The notes under the pieces: model-generated
Databases searched by the model: none
The model's input: only the letters and a program-made list of their open reading frames with translations
Told to the model about the DNA's origin: nothing
Assembly (NCBI GenBank): GCA_017861495.1
Contig: JAGFXW010000152.1
Span: 1 to 6,200, forward strand
Length of the DNA: 6,200 nt
Direction: 5' to 3'
Source: Bacillota bacterium
GTDB taxonomy: Bacteria; Bacillota_C; Negativicutes; CTSoil-072
In this document: one piece after another, positions 5,232 through 6,200 of the stretch
How positions within the stretch are numbered: the first letter of the stretch is position 1
Layout: each line of letters opens with the position of its first letter
Made by a program: the position numbers and the translations under genes

Positions 5232-6200
5232 TTATTGTTTTTTTGCTGCTTCGATCAGCGGCGGAATCACTTGCTTTTTCCGGGACAGGACACCTGGCAG
5301 ATAAAGTCCGCCGTCCGCCCCGCTGATCCCGAACGCCTTCTGCACCAAAATATCCGGCTGCCCAGTGTAAAATAAATGCGTTCCTTCCGCCATGATATCG
5401 GTTACCATCAATAATACCATATCATAGTCTTCTTTCCTACGCATATCTTCCATATCATCTTGCAATTGTTGTCGAATCGTTAACGTTTCCTGGGCATCCA
5501 TGATCGATATTTGTGCCACGGCAATCCGGTACTCGCCAATGACAAATTCCTTGACATCACTGCGAATAATGTCGGCTACCGACATTCCTTTTAAACTGGC
5601 TCCCGCTTTGAGCACCTCAAGGCCAAACGCCGCTAAGTCCAGGCCCGCAATCGCCGCCAATTTTTCCGCGGTATCACGGTCCCGCGCAGTACAGGTTGGT
5701 GACTTGAACAACGCGGTATCCGACACAATCGCCGCCAGCAAAAGGCCGGCAATCGGCTTCGGTAAATCAATTCCACGATGCCAATGCATATGGGCGACAA
5801 TCGTAGCCGTACAACCAACCGGATCATGACGGATAAAAATTGGTTCACCGGTCTGAAGCCCGCCCAGACGATGGTGATCGATAATCTCCATGATTTGCGC
5901 CTCTTCAATGCCTTCAATCGCTTGTGACCGTTCATTATGATCCACCAAAATGACTTTCACGCGTTCTTGCATATACAACTTATCGCGATAAACAGCGCCG
6001 ATCAGTTTTTCATTTTCGACCACCGGATACAAACGATAGTTGTCGCGGGCGACAATCTCTTTCACATCACTAACCAAGTCGGTAGGCTTCAATGCAATGA
6101 CCTTTTCCTTCATGACCGATTCAACCGGTATGCTCTGGTTGATCAGCCGCGCGCAAGTATATGTATCATAGGGTACCATCATGACAATGACACCTTGCTT
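5232..6200 (-). CDS. ppaC: Manganese-dependent family II inorganic pyrophosphatase with CBS/DRTGG insert, C-terminal part
   Basis: The enzyme hydrolyses pyrophosphate to two phosphates in the cytoplasm. The frame is open to the window edge (KQGVIVMMVPYDTYTCARLI), so the ATG at 6182 is internal and the start lies outside; about 220 of the family's ~540 residues are missing. In order, counted from position 6200: the end of the DRTGG domain (residues 1-25), the second CBS domain (about 27-80, with NYRLYPVV), the second part of the DHH domain with VDHNE (86-90), IDHHR (107-111), PVGCTATIV and SDTALFKSPT (160-169), then DHHA2 ending in the catalytic SRKKQ (306-310). The first metal-binding motifs and first CBS domain are off-window. 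In characterised members AMP and ADP inhibit and diadenosine polyphosphates activate through the CBS/DRTGG insert. The motifs seen are intact, so an active, regulated enzyme is expected. The metallophosphoesterase gene follows after 53 nt. Confidence 0.95.
   Translation of the reverse strand, partial: KQGVIVMMVPYDTYTCARLINQSIPVESVMKEKVIALKPTDLVSDVKEIVARDNYRLYPVVENEKLIGAVYRDKLYMQERVKVILVDHNERSQAIEGIEEAQIMEIIDHHRLGGLQTGEPIFIRHDPVGCTATIVAHMHWHRGIDLPKPIAGLLLAAIVSDTALFKSPTCTARDRDTAEKLAAIAGLDLAAFGLEVLKAGASLKGMSVADIIRSDVKEFVIGEYRIAVAQISIMDAQETLTIRQQLQDDMEDMRRKEDYDMVLLMVTDIMAEGTHLFYTGQPDILVQKAFGISGADGGLYLPGVLSRKKQVIPPLIEAAKKQ

Noticed and set aside
6180..6182. ATG 6182 as the true start of the pyrophosphatase
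   Set aside because: The frame stays open to the window edge with family-like residues (GVIVM before VPYDTYT), and a start here would omit the first metal-binding motifs and the first CBS domain.

Overview
All six protein-coding genes lie on the minus strand, so transcription runs from position 6200 down to 1. The gene set and order (Mn-dependent pyrophosphatase with CBS/DRTGG regulatory domains, membrane metallophosphoesterase, YybS, GdpP, ribosomal protein L9, Lon-family protease) are those of a Firmicutes chromosome. The moderate GC content, the wording of the proteins and the lonC-like gene directly after rplI point to a spore-forming lineage near the Negativicutes (Sporomusa-like) or related Clostridia. 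That placement is an inference from gene content, not from an alignment.

Layout in transcription order. (1) 6200-5232: the C-terminal ~322 residues of a CBS-type family II pyrophosphatase; its start lies outside the window. (2) 5231-5179: a short junction with a 10-bp direct repeat containing TTGACA twice and a strong Shine-Dalgarno sequence. (3) 5178-3994: a membrane-anchored metallophosphoesterase with three predicted N-terminal membrane segments, an internal twin-arginine-like motif and a complete catalytic domain. (4) 3993-3817: a 177-base gap with an intrinsic terminator, the only clear transcription boundary in the window. (5) 3816-1: a tightly packed run yybS, gdpP, rplI, lonC (partial). 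Here yybS and gdpP are 18 nt apart, gdpP overlaps rplI by 41 nt, and rplI and lonC are 42 nt apart. This is the conserved yybS-gdpP-rplI neighbourhood known from Bacillus, with a Lon-type gene inserted where dnaB/dnaC would otherwise follow.

How the genes fit together. Two members of the DHH phosphoesterase superfamily sit in the same stretch: the pyrophosphatase, whose CBS domains respond to adenine nucleotides in characterised relatives, and GdpP, which degrades cyclic di-AMP. YybS is a polytopic membrane protein of unknown function that is usually next to GdpP. L9 and Lon serve translation and protein quality control. I found no mobile element, CRISPR array, phage gene, tRNA or rRNA. This looks like an ordinary housekeeping region. 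The points worth a second look are the internal Tat-like motif in the metallophosphoesterase, the repeat at its 5' end and the gdpP/rplI overlap; none is strong evidence of a new system.
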